DNA of 64,000 nt from Nostoc sp. FACHB-892 (lineage in GTDB: Bacteria; Cyanobacteriota; Cyanobacteriia; Cyanobacteriales; Nostocaceae): the NCBI RefSeq assembly GCF_014698795.1, contig NZ_JACJTR010000004.1, positions 186,001-250,000 on the forward strand, given 5' to 3'. Below, piece by piece: positions 46,840 through 54,510 of the stretch; position 1 is the stretch's first letter, and each line of letters opens with the position of its first letter. The translations under genes were made by a program, and so were the position numbers. The notes beneath the pieces were generated by a model. It had not been told where the DNA came from. It worked only from the letters and a program-made list of their open reading frames with translations, and ran no database searches.

Positions 46840-46975
46840 TCTTTGATCGCATTAATGGAGAGGAGTAAAGGTGTTTGTAGTGAAAACTTTAGTCCTCAAA
46901 TATTTAAGCACGCTTAGTGCTTACTACGAACCTATCGACCACTAGAATAGCCAGCACAAAGTATTAACGCAAGTA

Positions 46976-47983
46976 ATGAAAACTGGAATTTTCTGCAATT
47001 ACGATAATCATCACCAAGATGCTCGTCGTGCCATCTTTGAGCAAGTCGCGCTGATAAAACAGGCAGAAAGTTTAGGTTTTGAGTCAGCCTGGGTGAGTGA
47101 GCATCATTTTAGTGAATCCAATCTCAGCCCCTCTATGTTGCTGTTAATGGCACATTTGGCGGGGCTGACTTCAACTATCCAATTAGGCACTGCGGCGGTG
47201 TTACTGCCATTCCATAACCCGATTCGGGTAGCGGAAGATATCGCCACTCTGGATAACCTGTGCAATGGACGATTATTATTTGGGGTTGCTAAAGGCGGCC
47301 CATTCCCCCAACAAAACAAGCATTTTGCGACACTCCCAAGTGAATCCCGTCCTAGGATGCTAGAGGCGATCGCACTGATTCACAAGCTGTTATATGAAAC
47401 TGATGTATCATTTAATGGCAAGTATTATCAATGCGATCGCTTAACAATTTACCCAAAACCATTGCAGAGTCAAATACCAGTGTATGTTGCCACTGGTGGC
47501 GATGATGGTATCGAGTTTGCTGCTAAACATTCCTTCAGCTTGATGGGTGGGCCGCCATTCTCCCTACAGAGATTGAAGGATACTGTTGCTAAATATCGAG
47601 CCTTAAATTCTAGTGGTGCAGAAAATTTCGTGCTGGCACGCTTTTTTTATGTTGGCAAAACATTTGATGAGGCAGTGAGTGAGGCATTACCTTTCATTCG
47701 CCAATTTAGCAAGAAAATGACAGCTAATTCGGCTGAAGTATTGCAAAATAGTGCGAATCCCAACCAAAAACCATTTGATCGCACAAACATTTGTTTCGAT
47801 GAAGATTATTTGATTGAGAACTCAATTATCGGTGATGTGGAGACTTGTCGAGACAAAATCAAGAAATTTCAAGACGAATTAAATTTAGGTACGTTAGCAC
47901 TCAAACCCTCGTCTTCGGATATGCAAAAAAACCTGGAGAGTTTGACGCGCTACAACCAAGAGGTGCGAAATTATGTCTTCTAA
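46976..47983 (+). CDS. LLM-class (bacterial luciferase-like) flavin oxidoreductase
   Basis: 335 residues forming one TIM-barrel domain. Motifs: AWVSEHHFSESNLSPS, IQLGTAAVLLPFHNPIRVAE, NGRLLFGVAKGG and VYVATGGDDGIEFAAKH, all typical of FMN- or F420-dependent LLM enzymes. The EHHF motif is the luciferase-type active site; FMN is the likely cofactor. The substrate is unknown. The stop overlaps the next gene by 11 bp, so the two are translationally coupled. Confidence 0.85.
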   Translation: MKTGIFCNYDNHHQDARRAIFEQVALIKQAESLGFESAWVSEHHFSESNLSPSMLLLMAHLAGLTSTIQLGTAAVLLPFHNPIRVAEDIATLDNLCNGRLLFGVAKGGPFPQQNKHFATLPSESRPRMLEAIALIHKLLYETDVSFNGKYYQCDRLTIYPKPLQSQIPVYVATGGDDGIEFAAKHSFSLMGGPPFSLQRLKDTVAKYRALNSSGAENFVLARFFYVGKTFDEAVSEALPFIRQFSKKMTANSAEVLQNSANPNQKPFDRTNICFDEDYLIENSIIGDVETCRDKIKKFQDELNLGTLALKPSSSDMQKNLESLTRYNQEVRNYVF

Positions 47984-48347
47984 ACTATATCAGCTTCCTC
48001 CCGATGATTTACCTCCATCTGAGGTAACAAAAGAGGATGGAATGCTGCAAATGGAGCTAGAACAGTCTACTGGCAGATGCTTTTATCTAGCCTGCGATCG
48101 CATTACGCGAGTACTGTTATCTAATTGTCAGTGGTATGTCACAACAAATGCTAGTATTCTAACATTAATTGTTGACTGTCCTGACTTAGTATCTTACTGG
48201 CATATAGTCAGCAATATCGCCCAGTTAGGTAATAGGTTAGAGCGGTTTGCTAGCAACGGTAAAATTCGCGTTTATCCGCCATTTGGCAAGGGGATGCCAT
48301 TTGAAATCAGCGTAAATGAAATATCAGCTTATCGAGATTGGCTGTGA
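47973..48347 (+). CDS. Hypothetical protein coupled to the LLM oxidoreductase
   Basis: 124 residues, acidic at the start, then a compact mixed alpha/beta pattern (RCFYLACDRITRVLLSNCQW, SYWHIVSNIAQLGNRLERF, GKIRVYPPFGKGMPFEI). No family recognised. ATG 47973 lies inside the end of the oxidoreductase gene and has AGAGGTG before it. The coupling suggests that the protein serves the same reaction, but this is inference. A strong terminator follows at 48389. Confidence 0.65.
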   Translation: MSSKLYQLPPDDLPPSEVTKEDGMLQMELEQSTGRCFYLACDRITRVLLSNCQWYVTTNASILTLIVDCPDLVSYWHIVSNIAQLGNRLERFASNGKIRVYPPFGKGMPFEISVNEISAYRDWL

Positions 48348-48388
48348 GGTAAATATAAACTGGGAATCACACAAAATATAGCTGTCTT

Positions 48389-48427
48389 ACACCCTGTACT
48401 CCTAAAGTACAGGGTGTTGCAATTTTT
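48389..48427 (+). terminator. Rho-independent terminator
   Basis: ACACCCTGTACT (48389-48400) pairs perfectly with AGTACAGGGTGT (48406-48417), followed by TGCAATTTTT. It ends the LLM oxidoreductase transcript. Confidence 0.85.
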
Positions 48428-48504
48428 ATCAAAGTTGTAACTTCTTAAAATACCAGTTTTATGGAATAGAATTTACCATAATTAGTTACGTTTCTCACAG
48501 TCAT

Positions 48505-48580
48505 TGCACCCCACCCCGCCAAAGCTATGCTTTGTCTCCCCTCCCCGCCTGCGGGGAGGGGATTAAGGGGTGGGGTTCTT
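48505..48580. repeat. GC-rich interspersed palindrome
   Basis: CCCCTCCCCGC and GCGGGGAGGGG form a strong stem, flanked by CACCCCACCCCGCCAAAGC and GGGGTGGGG. A decayed copy of its left part occurs at 61741-61765. It lies between two convergent genes. Confidence 0.7.
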
Positions 48581-48623
48581 CGGGTTTAATTAAGTAATCA
48601 GGCAAACAGATAGTTAGCTGTAG

Positions 48624-50206
48624 CTACGCCAAAATCGCCATTCCTGAAGGAGGCAAATCAATTCGCACAGTTGCGCGACGGTCGTCAAGATGTTGTACAG
48701 CTACAGTTTGTCCGCGCGGAGGGTAGCGTAAATATGAATCACTCCAATCGCTTTTGTATAAAAAGGTCATAGTCGAGTCTGGAGGATGCATATAAGTATC
48801 TACTGTAACTTCTGCACCGCGATTTTCTAAGCCGTTGGTATTCAGCACCATCAACACTTCTGTGTCAAATAAAGTCTGTGACCAAGCAACTAATTCGCCT
48901 TGTCCGGGAATCGAGAAGGGGGAGTCATAAAAGGATGTTTCGCGCAGGTAGTGATGTCCACGGCGCAATGCTTTACCAATTTTATCGTGACTGTTGCGAA
49001 TACGAGCGATCGCAGCTATCCGTAAATAGGTAGGATGTTCGATATCGAAGAAATGACAGCCTGCTGTTTGAAATGCGCCAAAAGCACCGCCAAACATTGC
49101 TTCTTTGATATATCTATCTTCGGCAAACCTGCCACCTTCTATGCTGTTATCGTGATAACCTTCATTCCCATGAAAAGCCTGTTCTGTTCCATAATAAATA
49201 GCAGGAATTCCTGGCGTAGTTAATTGCACTCCGACAGCATGGGCAACTTGTTCATAAAGATTAGGCACATTACTGTTTGCCGCAAATCGCTGCTTATGAT
49301 TACGGAATGACATATCATCATCATCCAAAATGGAGACATGATATGTCCCAATTTGACGGTATTCTCCTGCCAGATTGTTTTCGCTATACAAATCAAAAAA
49401 TTGCTTTGGATGTACTAACCCTTTTGCAAATGCAGTCAATTCATTTGGGGCGTGTACGCTGTCTAATACAGCAGTGAGGTTGCGACCAATAATATCTATG
49501 TACGCACCAGACATACTACCGGAAGTCATTTCCCCAGTCAATAAAAAGTTGTCTTTACCGATAGATTCGGCGTATTCATGAATTGCTGTGCAGAATTTGC
49601 GGGAATCTTCTGGAGAAAAGTGTTTGAGGCTATTTATCCTAAAACCATCGCAGTCAGAAAGAGCAATCCAATATTGATAAACTCTTGCTAAAGCTGCGAT
49701 CGCATCATTTTTGTAAAACCAGTTATCAGCGCTCTGGTTGTATACTACATCGAGGATGACATACATCCTGCGATCGTGGGCAGCATCAATTAAATCTCTT
49801 AAATCTTGACGAGTGCCAAAGTGGGGGTCAATATTTAAGAAGTCTTGGATGCGATCGCTGTGGTAAGCTTCTAATTCGAAGCTTGTCGCCAAGGTGGATT
49901 AATCCACAGTCTTGTTACTCCCAATCGCTGCAAGTAGTCTAACTTACTCTTAATTCCCCTAAGAGTACCACTAACAAACTTTGTCCCTGCTGCCATCCAG
50001 TCGGCTTTGTCTTTAACCTGGAATTTTGAAGGGTTGCTGCGGTCAAAAAGTTCCCTTTGATTTTCATTATCATCACTGAATCTATCTAATATGAATTGGT
50101 ACAAAAACTGGTCGCGCCAATTGATAGGACTCGGATAAACTCTCCCTCGTGGTTTCAGGTTTGTTTCAGAGAGTTGCTGGGGTGTCAATTCTTCAACTTT
50201 AGCCAT
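48624..50206 (-). pseudogene. Alpha-amylase-family (GH13) gene, frameshifted and with altered catalytic residues
   Basis: The start (ATG 50206) reads INWRDQFLYQFILDRFSDD ... LGVTRLWINPPWRQASN and stops at 49871. The match resumes one frame over with LEAYHSDRIQDFLNIDPHFG and runs to 48624. One lost base near 49874-49880 explains the break. Conserved GH13 residues also differ: region I reads DVVYNQS (His to Gln), region II DGFRINSLKHF (nucleophile Asp to Asn), and region IV DDDDM where I expect an HD pair. The general acid Glu (LLTGEMTSG) remains. A stretch normally present after NWFYKN seems deleted. All this points to a decaying gene rather than a sequencing error. Confidence 0.8.
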
Positions 50207-50360
50207 GAGGATTTACGCACAGATAGGAAAACGGCAGTATGCATTTCCTATCTTGCAAAAATACTTCCAGTTTTCATTAACCTACAGACAGATTTTGTAA
50301 TTGAGTGGCTTAATTTTGTGATGATAGGTTTTTAAAATTATCTTTCTCTTCCTTTGTATC

Positions 50361-50428
50361 CTTTGCGTCCTTCTCTAACGAGACGCTGCGCGTAGCTTGC
50401 TTCTCCGTAGGAGTATGCGGTTCGTTAA
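50361..50428. repeat. Interspersed repeat, copy A
   Basis: Contains GAGACGCTGCGCGTAGCTTG followed by CTTCTCCGTAGGAGTATGCG. An almost identical copy in the opposite direction lies at 54035-54100. It lies just beyond the end of the hyp operon. Confidence 0.8.
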
Positions 50429-50460
50429 GAAAAATTGCCTATCCTTCAAGCGGTAAGAGA

Positions 50461-51291
50461 TTAATGCTGACAATTTTTTAAGTTTTCAATTAGCCAAGCA
50501 TACCACTTCTCTAAGCCAGTACTAGAAGTTGCAGAAACCTGAAAAATCTGAATTTGGGGATTGATTTGTCTAGCATAATCTATGCACTTTTTAACATCAA
50601 AATCTACATAAGGCAGCAAATCAATTTTGGTGAGAATCATGATGTTACTAGCACGGAATATATGAGGATACTTTAGCGGCTTATCTTCTCCCTCCGTGAC
50701 GGAAAGAATCACCACTTTTGTCAGTTCTCCCAAATCAAATAAGGCTGGACAAACCAAATTTCCGACATTTTCAATCATCACAACTGAGTTTAGTGGCGGA
50801 TTCAGTTGTTGTAAACCCCTCTCTATCATTGATGCATCTAAATGACAGCCTGTTCCAGTGTTGATTTGGATGACTTTAGAACCTGTTTCTTTTATTTTTT
50901 TGGCATCGTTAGCCGTTTCTTGGTCGCCTTCAATTACACTAATAGATAATTGATGCTTTAAATCATTAATAGTTTGCGTCAACAGAGTTGTTTTCCCAGC
51001 ACCGGGAGAACTCATTAAATTTAAAGCGAGAATATTTCGGCCTTTAAACCATCCGCGATTTTGGGCAGCTAGCAGGTTATTTTTTGCTAATATATCTTGT
51101 TCTAAAGATATGGTTGTATTATGTATTTTTGCATGAATTTGAGGGGCTTCTATATGAGTGTCATGACTGTGGGAATGAGTGATGACAGTTCCATCTGGTA
51201 AAGTGTGAGTATGATTATGTTCAGTGTTATCTGTTTCTAAATTTGTAATTTTTATTTCGCCATCATCATAACAACCGCAGGTTACACACAT
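50461..51291 (-). CDS. hypB: Hydrogenase maturation GTPase HypB
   Basis: 276 residues. With HypA it delivers nickel to the large subunit of NiFe hydrogenase, using GTP. The N-terminus has Cys-rich MCVTCGCYDD and a short His-rich stretch (HNHTHT, THSHSHDTH) for metal binding. The G domain has Walker A SSPGAGKTTLL, the switch Asp in VIEGDQETANDA, the zinc/nickel motif GTGCHLDA and the base-binding LTKIDLLPY. It is the last gene of the operon and its start overlaps the end of hypA by 10 bp. Intact. Confidence 0.97.
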   Translation of the reverse strand: MCVTCGCYDDGEIKITNLETDNTEHNHTHTLPDGTVITHSHSHDTHIEAPQIHAKIHNTTISLEQDILAKNNLLAAQNRGWFKGRNILALNLMSSPGAGKTTLLTQTINDLKHQLSISVIEGDQETANDAKKIKETGSKVIQINTGTGCHLDASMIERGLQQLNPPLNSVVMIENVGNLVCPALFDLGELTKVVILSVTEGEDKPLKYPHIFRASNIMILTKIDLLPYVDFDVKKCIDYARQINPQIQIFQVSATSSTGLEKWYAWLIENLKNCQH

Positions 51292-51623
51292 AATTCCTCT
51301 ATTTCTATTTCTTTAATTTTCAGTTCTTCACCAGTAATTAAATCTAATTGCACACTACCACAGCTACAAATACCAAATGGTTTATCTAAATAAATTTCTG
51401 CACCGCATTGGCGACATCGCCCTAAGCCGGGAATGTCCAAAATTTCTAATGTTGCCCCTTCTAAAACTGTACCTTTGGTGCAAATATCAAAACAAAATCG
51501 GATAGCATCGGGCATAATAGCTGAAAATTTGCCAATTTCTAATAAAACTCGCTGCACTTTTGCGCCTTTAGCGTGTTCAGTCACAATTGCCACAATATTT
51601 TGGGTAATTCCAAATTCGTGCAT
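51282..51623 (-). CDS. hypA: Hydrogenase nickel-insertion protein HypA
   Basis: 113 residues. The start is set at 51623 because HypA proteins begin MHE, and His2 is the nickel ligand; the frame is open nine codons earlier. The zinc domain has CRQCGAEIYL and the second pair CSCGS. It works with HypB. It lies 20 bp after hypE and overlaps hypB. The zinc site has the usual CxxC plus CxC-type knuckle. Confidence 0.95.
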   Translation of the reverse strand: MHEFGITQNIVAIVTEHAKGAKVQRVLLEIGKFSAIMPDAIRFCFDICTKGTVLEGATLEILDIPGLGRCRQCGAEIYLDKPFGICSCGSVQLDLITGEELKIKEIEIEELCV

Positions 51624-51643
51624 ATTATAAAATCTATTAAGGA

Positions 51644-52747
51644 TTAACAAATTCGTGGCAATTGGTCGCCTACCAGCATATCAACAATTCTTTCAGCGCC
51701 AAAAACTGTTTTTAACAATACGATACCTGGGGGTGAAGGAATAACTTCGCCAATAATACAAGCATCTTTGCCTGCTGGGTGTAATTTCATAGCTGATAAA
51801 ACGTTTTCAGCATTCTTTTTTGGAACCACTACAACTAACTTACCTTCATTAGCTAAATATAACGGGTCTAAACCGAGAATTTCGCAAACTCCGTTGACTT
51901 CTTCCCGCACTGGAATAGATTCTTCGTACAAACGAATTCCTACATTTGAACTGAGGGCAAATTCATTTAATACTGTGGCTAAACCACCGCGTGTAGCATC
52001 TCGCATAGCATGAACTTGGGGACATACATGGAGAATATTTTTTACTAAACTATGCAACGGTTGACAATCACTTTCAATATTAGTGTCTAAGGCTAATTCC
52101 CCACGGGCAATTAAAATGGCTGTTCCATGATTGCCTATTTCACCATTAATTATTATTGCATCTCCAGGTTTAATATTGTGGGCAGAAATACTAATTCCTC
52201 GCGGGATGATACCAATACCAGCAGTATTAATAAAGAGTTTATCGGCAGCGCCACGATGTACAACTTTTGTGTCACCAGTGACAATTTGAATACCCGCTTT
52301 TTTTGCGGCTGCGTTCATACTTGCTGCGACACGGCGTAAGGTTTCTATAGGTAATCCTTCTTCTAAAATTACACTACAAGTTAAATATAAAGGTTTAGCA
52401 CCGCTTACAGCTAAATCATTAATTGTGCCATTGATGGCTAATTGTCCTATATCACTACCAGGGAAAAATAACGGGTCTACAACATAAGAATCTGTTGTAA
52501 ATGCGAGTTTATCTCCTTGTTGGAAAAGAGGGGCTAAGTTGAAGCTGGCTTGGTCTTCTAATTGCGAGAGAATTGGGTTATCAAAATTGCTGACAAAGAT
52601 TTCGTCTATTAAATCACGCATGGCTTTACCACCGCTACCATGTGCGAGAGTTATATGAGTATCTTGCACTTTTCCTTGGCGACGGCGGACTTGTTCTATT
52701 TTTTGGAATAGGGGATTTTGGATTGGGTTTGTGGGGGGGAAATTCAT
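51644..52747 (-). CDS. hypE: Hydrogenase maturation protein HypE
   Basis: 367 residues, PurM-like ATPase fold. It dehydrates the carbamoyl group put on its C-terminal cysteine by HypF to a thiocyanate, the source of the CN ligands. The chain ends QLPRIC, with the required terminal Cys. Motifs ITLAHGSGGKAMRDLI at the start and VTGDTKVVHRG are typical. It is separated from hypD by 55 bp containing an interspersed repeat. Confidence 0.97.
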   Translation of the reverse strand: MNFPPTNPIQNPLFQKIEQVRRRQGKVQDTHITLAHGSGGKAMRDLIDEIFVSNFDNPILSQLEDQASFNLAPLFQQGDKLAFTTDSYVVDPLFFPGSDIGQLAINGTINDLAVSGAKPLYLTCSVILEEGLPIETLRRVAASMNAAAKKAGIQIVTGDTKVVHRGAADKLFINTAGIGIIPRGISISAHNIKPGDAIIINGEIGNHGTAILIARGELALDTNIESDCQPLHSLVKNILHVCPQVHAMRDATRGGLATVLNEFALSSNVGIRLYEESIPVREEVNGVCEILGLDPLYLANEGKLVVVVPKKNAENVLSAMKLHPAGKDACIIGEVIPSPPGIVLLKTVFGAERIVDMLVGDQLPRIC

Positions 52748-52756
52748 ATTATTTTT

Positions 52757-52802
52757 TTTAACGCAGAGGACCGCAAAGGGAAGCGCAGAGGTACGCGGAG
52801 TA
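52757..52802. repeat. Interspersed repeat between hypD and hypE
   Basis: The text from AACGCAGAGG to GTACGCGGAGTATT is nearly identical to the left arm at 27475-27516. It fills the short gap between hypD and hypE and reaches the hypD stop codon, so it is transcribed within the operon. Confidence 0.75.
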
Positions 52803-53984
52803 TTAGAAGTCTGAGGAGAAGCCGCAGGCGGGGAGAGGTTCTTGAGTTATTTTTGGTTTTTGGGTGATTGTTCTTTTGGCAATGGTGGAGAGTCGTCCAT
52901 ATTTGTAATAGGCTGCACAAGCACCTTCGGAAGATACCATGCAAGTACCGATTGGTGTTTCTGGTGTGCAAGCTGTACCGAATACTTTGCATTCCCAAGG
53001 CTTTAAGACTCCTTTGAGAATTTCTCCACATTTACAAGCTTTATGGTCGGCTACTTTGAGATTAGGAATGGTAAATTTAAGTTCGGCATCAAATTGGGCA
53101 TATTCTGGTTGAATTTTTAATCCTGAATAGGGGATGTCACCTAAGCCACGCCAATCAAAACTATCTCGCACTGCGAAAACTTTATTTATGGCTTGCAGGG
53201 CTACTGTGTTTCCGCTTTTTTGGACAATTCGGTTATATTGATTTTCGACTTCACAACGATTTTCTACTAGCTGTTGCAATAGCATCCAAATTGATTGGAG
53301 AATATCTAAGGGTTCAAATCCTGAGACGACTATTGGCTTATTATATTGTTGGGAAATAAATTGATATGGGTCAGTGCCAATTACCATGCTGACATGGCCA
53401 GGCCCAACAAATCCATCTAGTTGTAAGTCGGGATTATCTAATAGTGCTTTCAGGGCGGGAATCACGAGGACGTGATTGGAAAACATACTAAAGTTGTCAA
53501 TTTTTTCGGCTGCTGCTTGCAAGATGGTGAAAGCGGTGCTGGGGGCTGTGGTTTCAAAGCCTAATGCGAAGAAGACTACTTGTTTGTTGGGGTTATCTCT
53601 GGCAATTTGCAGGCTATCTAAGGGAGAGTACACCATACGGATGTCTGCACCTTGTGCCCTGGCTTGCAGTAAAGTGGTTTTGGAACCGGGAACTCGCATT
53701 GCATCGCCAAAGGTGGCAAAAATGACGTTATGATTTTGGGAGATTGCGATCGCATCATCTAATCTCCCTTTTGGCATAACGCATACTGGACAACCAGGGC
53801 CATGAATTAATTCAATGGCTTGGGGTAATATTTCTTCGATACCGTATTTAAATATGGAATGGGTATGTCCGCCACATACTTCCATGATTTTGATGGGTTT
53901 TTCTAAGCGGTTACATAATTTGGCGATTTCGCGGCGTAAGGCTTCTGCTTTTTTCGGTTCGCGGAATTCGTCAACATATTTCAT
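52803..53984 (-). CDS. hypD: Hydrogenase maturation protein HypD
   Basis: 393 residues. It is the [4Fe-4S] scaffold on which the Fe(CN)2CO unit is built with HypC. Conserved motifs: IMEVCGGHTHSI, IHGPGCPVCVMP, FALGFETTAPSTAF and the C-terminal cluster cysteines in CKCGEILKG and CKVFGTACTPETPIG. The last residues (CGFSSDF) differ from most homologues and run up to an interspersed repeat, so the original C-terminus may have been changed by it. Catalytic parts are intact. Confidence 0.97.
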   Translation of the reverse strand: MKYVDEFREPKKAEALRREIAKLCNRLEKPIKIMEVCGGHTHSIFKYGIEEILPQAIELIHGPGCPVCVMPKGRLDDAIAISQNHNVIFATFGDAMRVPGSKTTLLQARAQGADIRMVYSPLDSLQIARDNPNKQVVFFALGFETTAPSTAFTILQAAAEKIDNFSMFSNHVLVIPALKALLDNPDLQLDGFVGPGHVSMVIGTDPYQFISQQYNKPIVVSGFEPLDILQSIWMLLQQLVENRCEVENQYNRIVQKSGNTVALQAINKVFAVRDSFDWRGLGDIPYSGLKIQPEYAQFDAELKFTIPNLKVADHKACKCGEILKGVLKPWECKVFGTACTPETPIGTCMVSSEGACAAYYKYGRLSTIAKRTITQKPKITQEPLPACGFSSDF

Positions 53985-54034
53985 AAAGATTTGGGAATAG
54001 TTAATTTCGCTTTTGTGGTAGGGAGTTTTTTTTT

Positions 54035-54100
54035 ACGAACCGCATACTCCTAAGGAGAAGCAAGCTATGCGCAGCGTCTCGTTAAAGAAGAACGCAAAGG
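54035..54100. repeat. Interspersed repeat, copy B (inverted to 50361-50428)
   Basis: Contains CGAACCGCATACTCCTAAGG followed by AGAAGCAAGCTATGCGCAGC, the reverse complement of the repeat after hypB with few changes. It lies in the 183-bp hypC-hypD gap, so the unit hypD-hypE-hypA-hypB is flanked by inverted repeats. Confidence 0.8.
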
Positions 54101-54167
54101 GCGCGAAGGAAGAGAGGAAGAAAGAAAGATGCTTGAAACTATTTTTTTGTGTGAGAGAAAATATTAT

Positions 54168-54428
54168 TTAAGTACTAATTCCTGCTTGTGCTGTTGCTAA
54201 TTCTTGGAAGAGTTGTAATGTTTCTGCCGCTTCTTGTTCGTTAATTCGATTCATGGCAAAGCCAACATGGACTAATACCCAATCGCCAATACAAGCTTCG
54301 GGGGGATGTTCTTCATCAACGATACAAGCAATATTTACTTCGCGCTTCACACCACCAATATTAACTAGTGCTAATTTATGGTTAACGTTGGTAATTTCTA
54401 TAATTTGTCCGGGTATTCCTAAACACAT
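54168..54428 (-). CDS. hypC: Hydrogenase maturation chaperone HypC
   Basis: 86 residues. HypC binds HypD and the hydrogenase large-subunit precursor to hand over the iron unit; its Cys2 (MCLGIPGQIIEI) is essential and present. The beta-barrel core IGDWVLVHVGFAMNRI is typical. It lies 82 bp after hypF and is 183 bp from hypD, the gap being filled by a repeat. Confidence 0.97.
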   Translation of the reverse strand: MCLGIPGQIIEITNVNHKLALVNIGGVKREVNIACIVDEEHPPEACIGDWVLVHVGFAMNRINEQEAAETLQLFQELATAQAGIST

Positions 54429-54510
54429 TTTTTTATTCTTTTAGATAAACTAACCGCAGAGGCGCGGAGAACACAGAGAGAATTATTTGTGACATAAAGC
54501 TTGTAAAATC

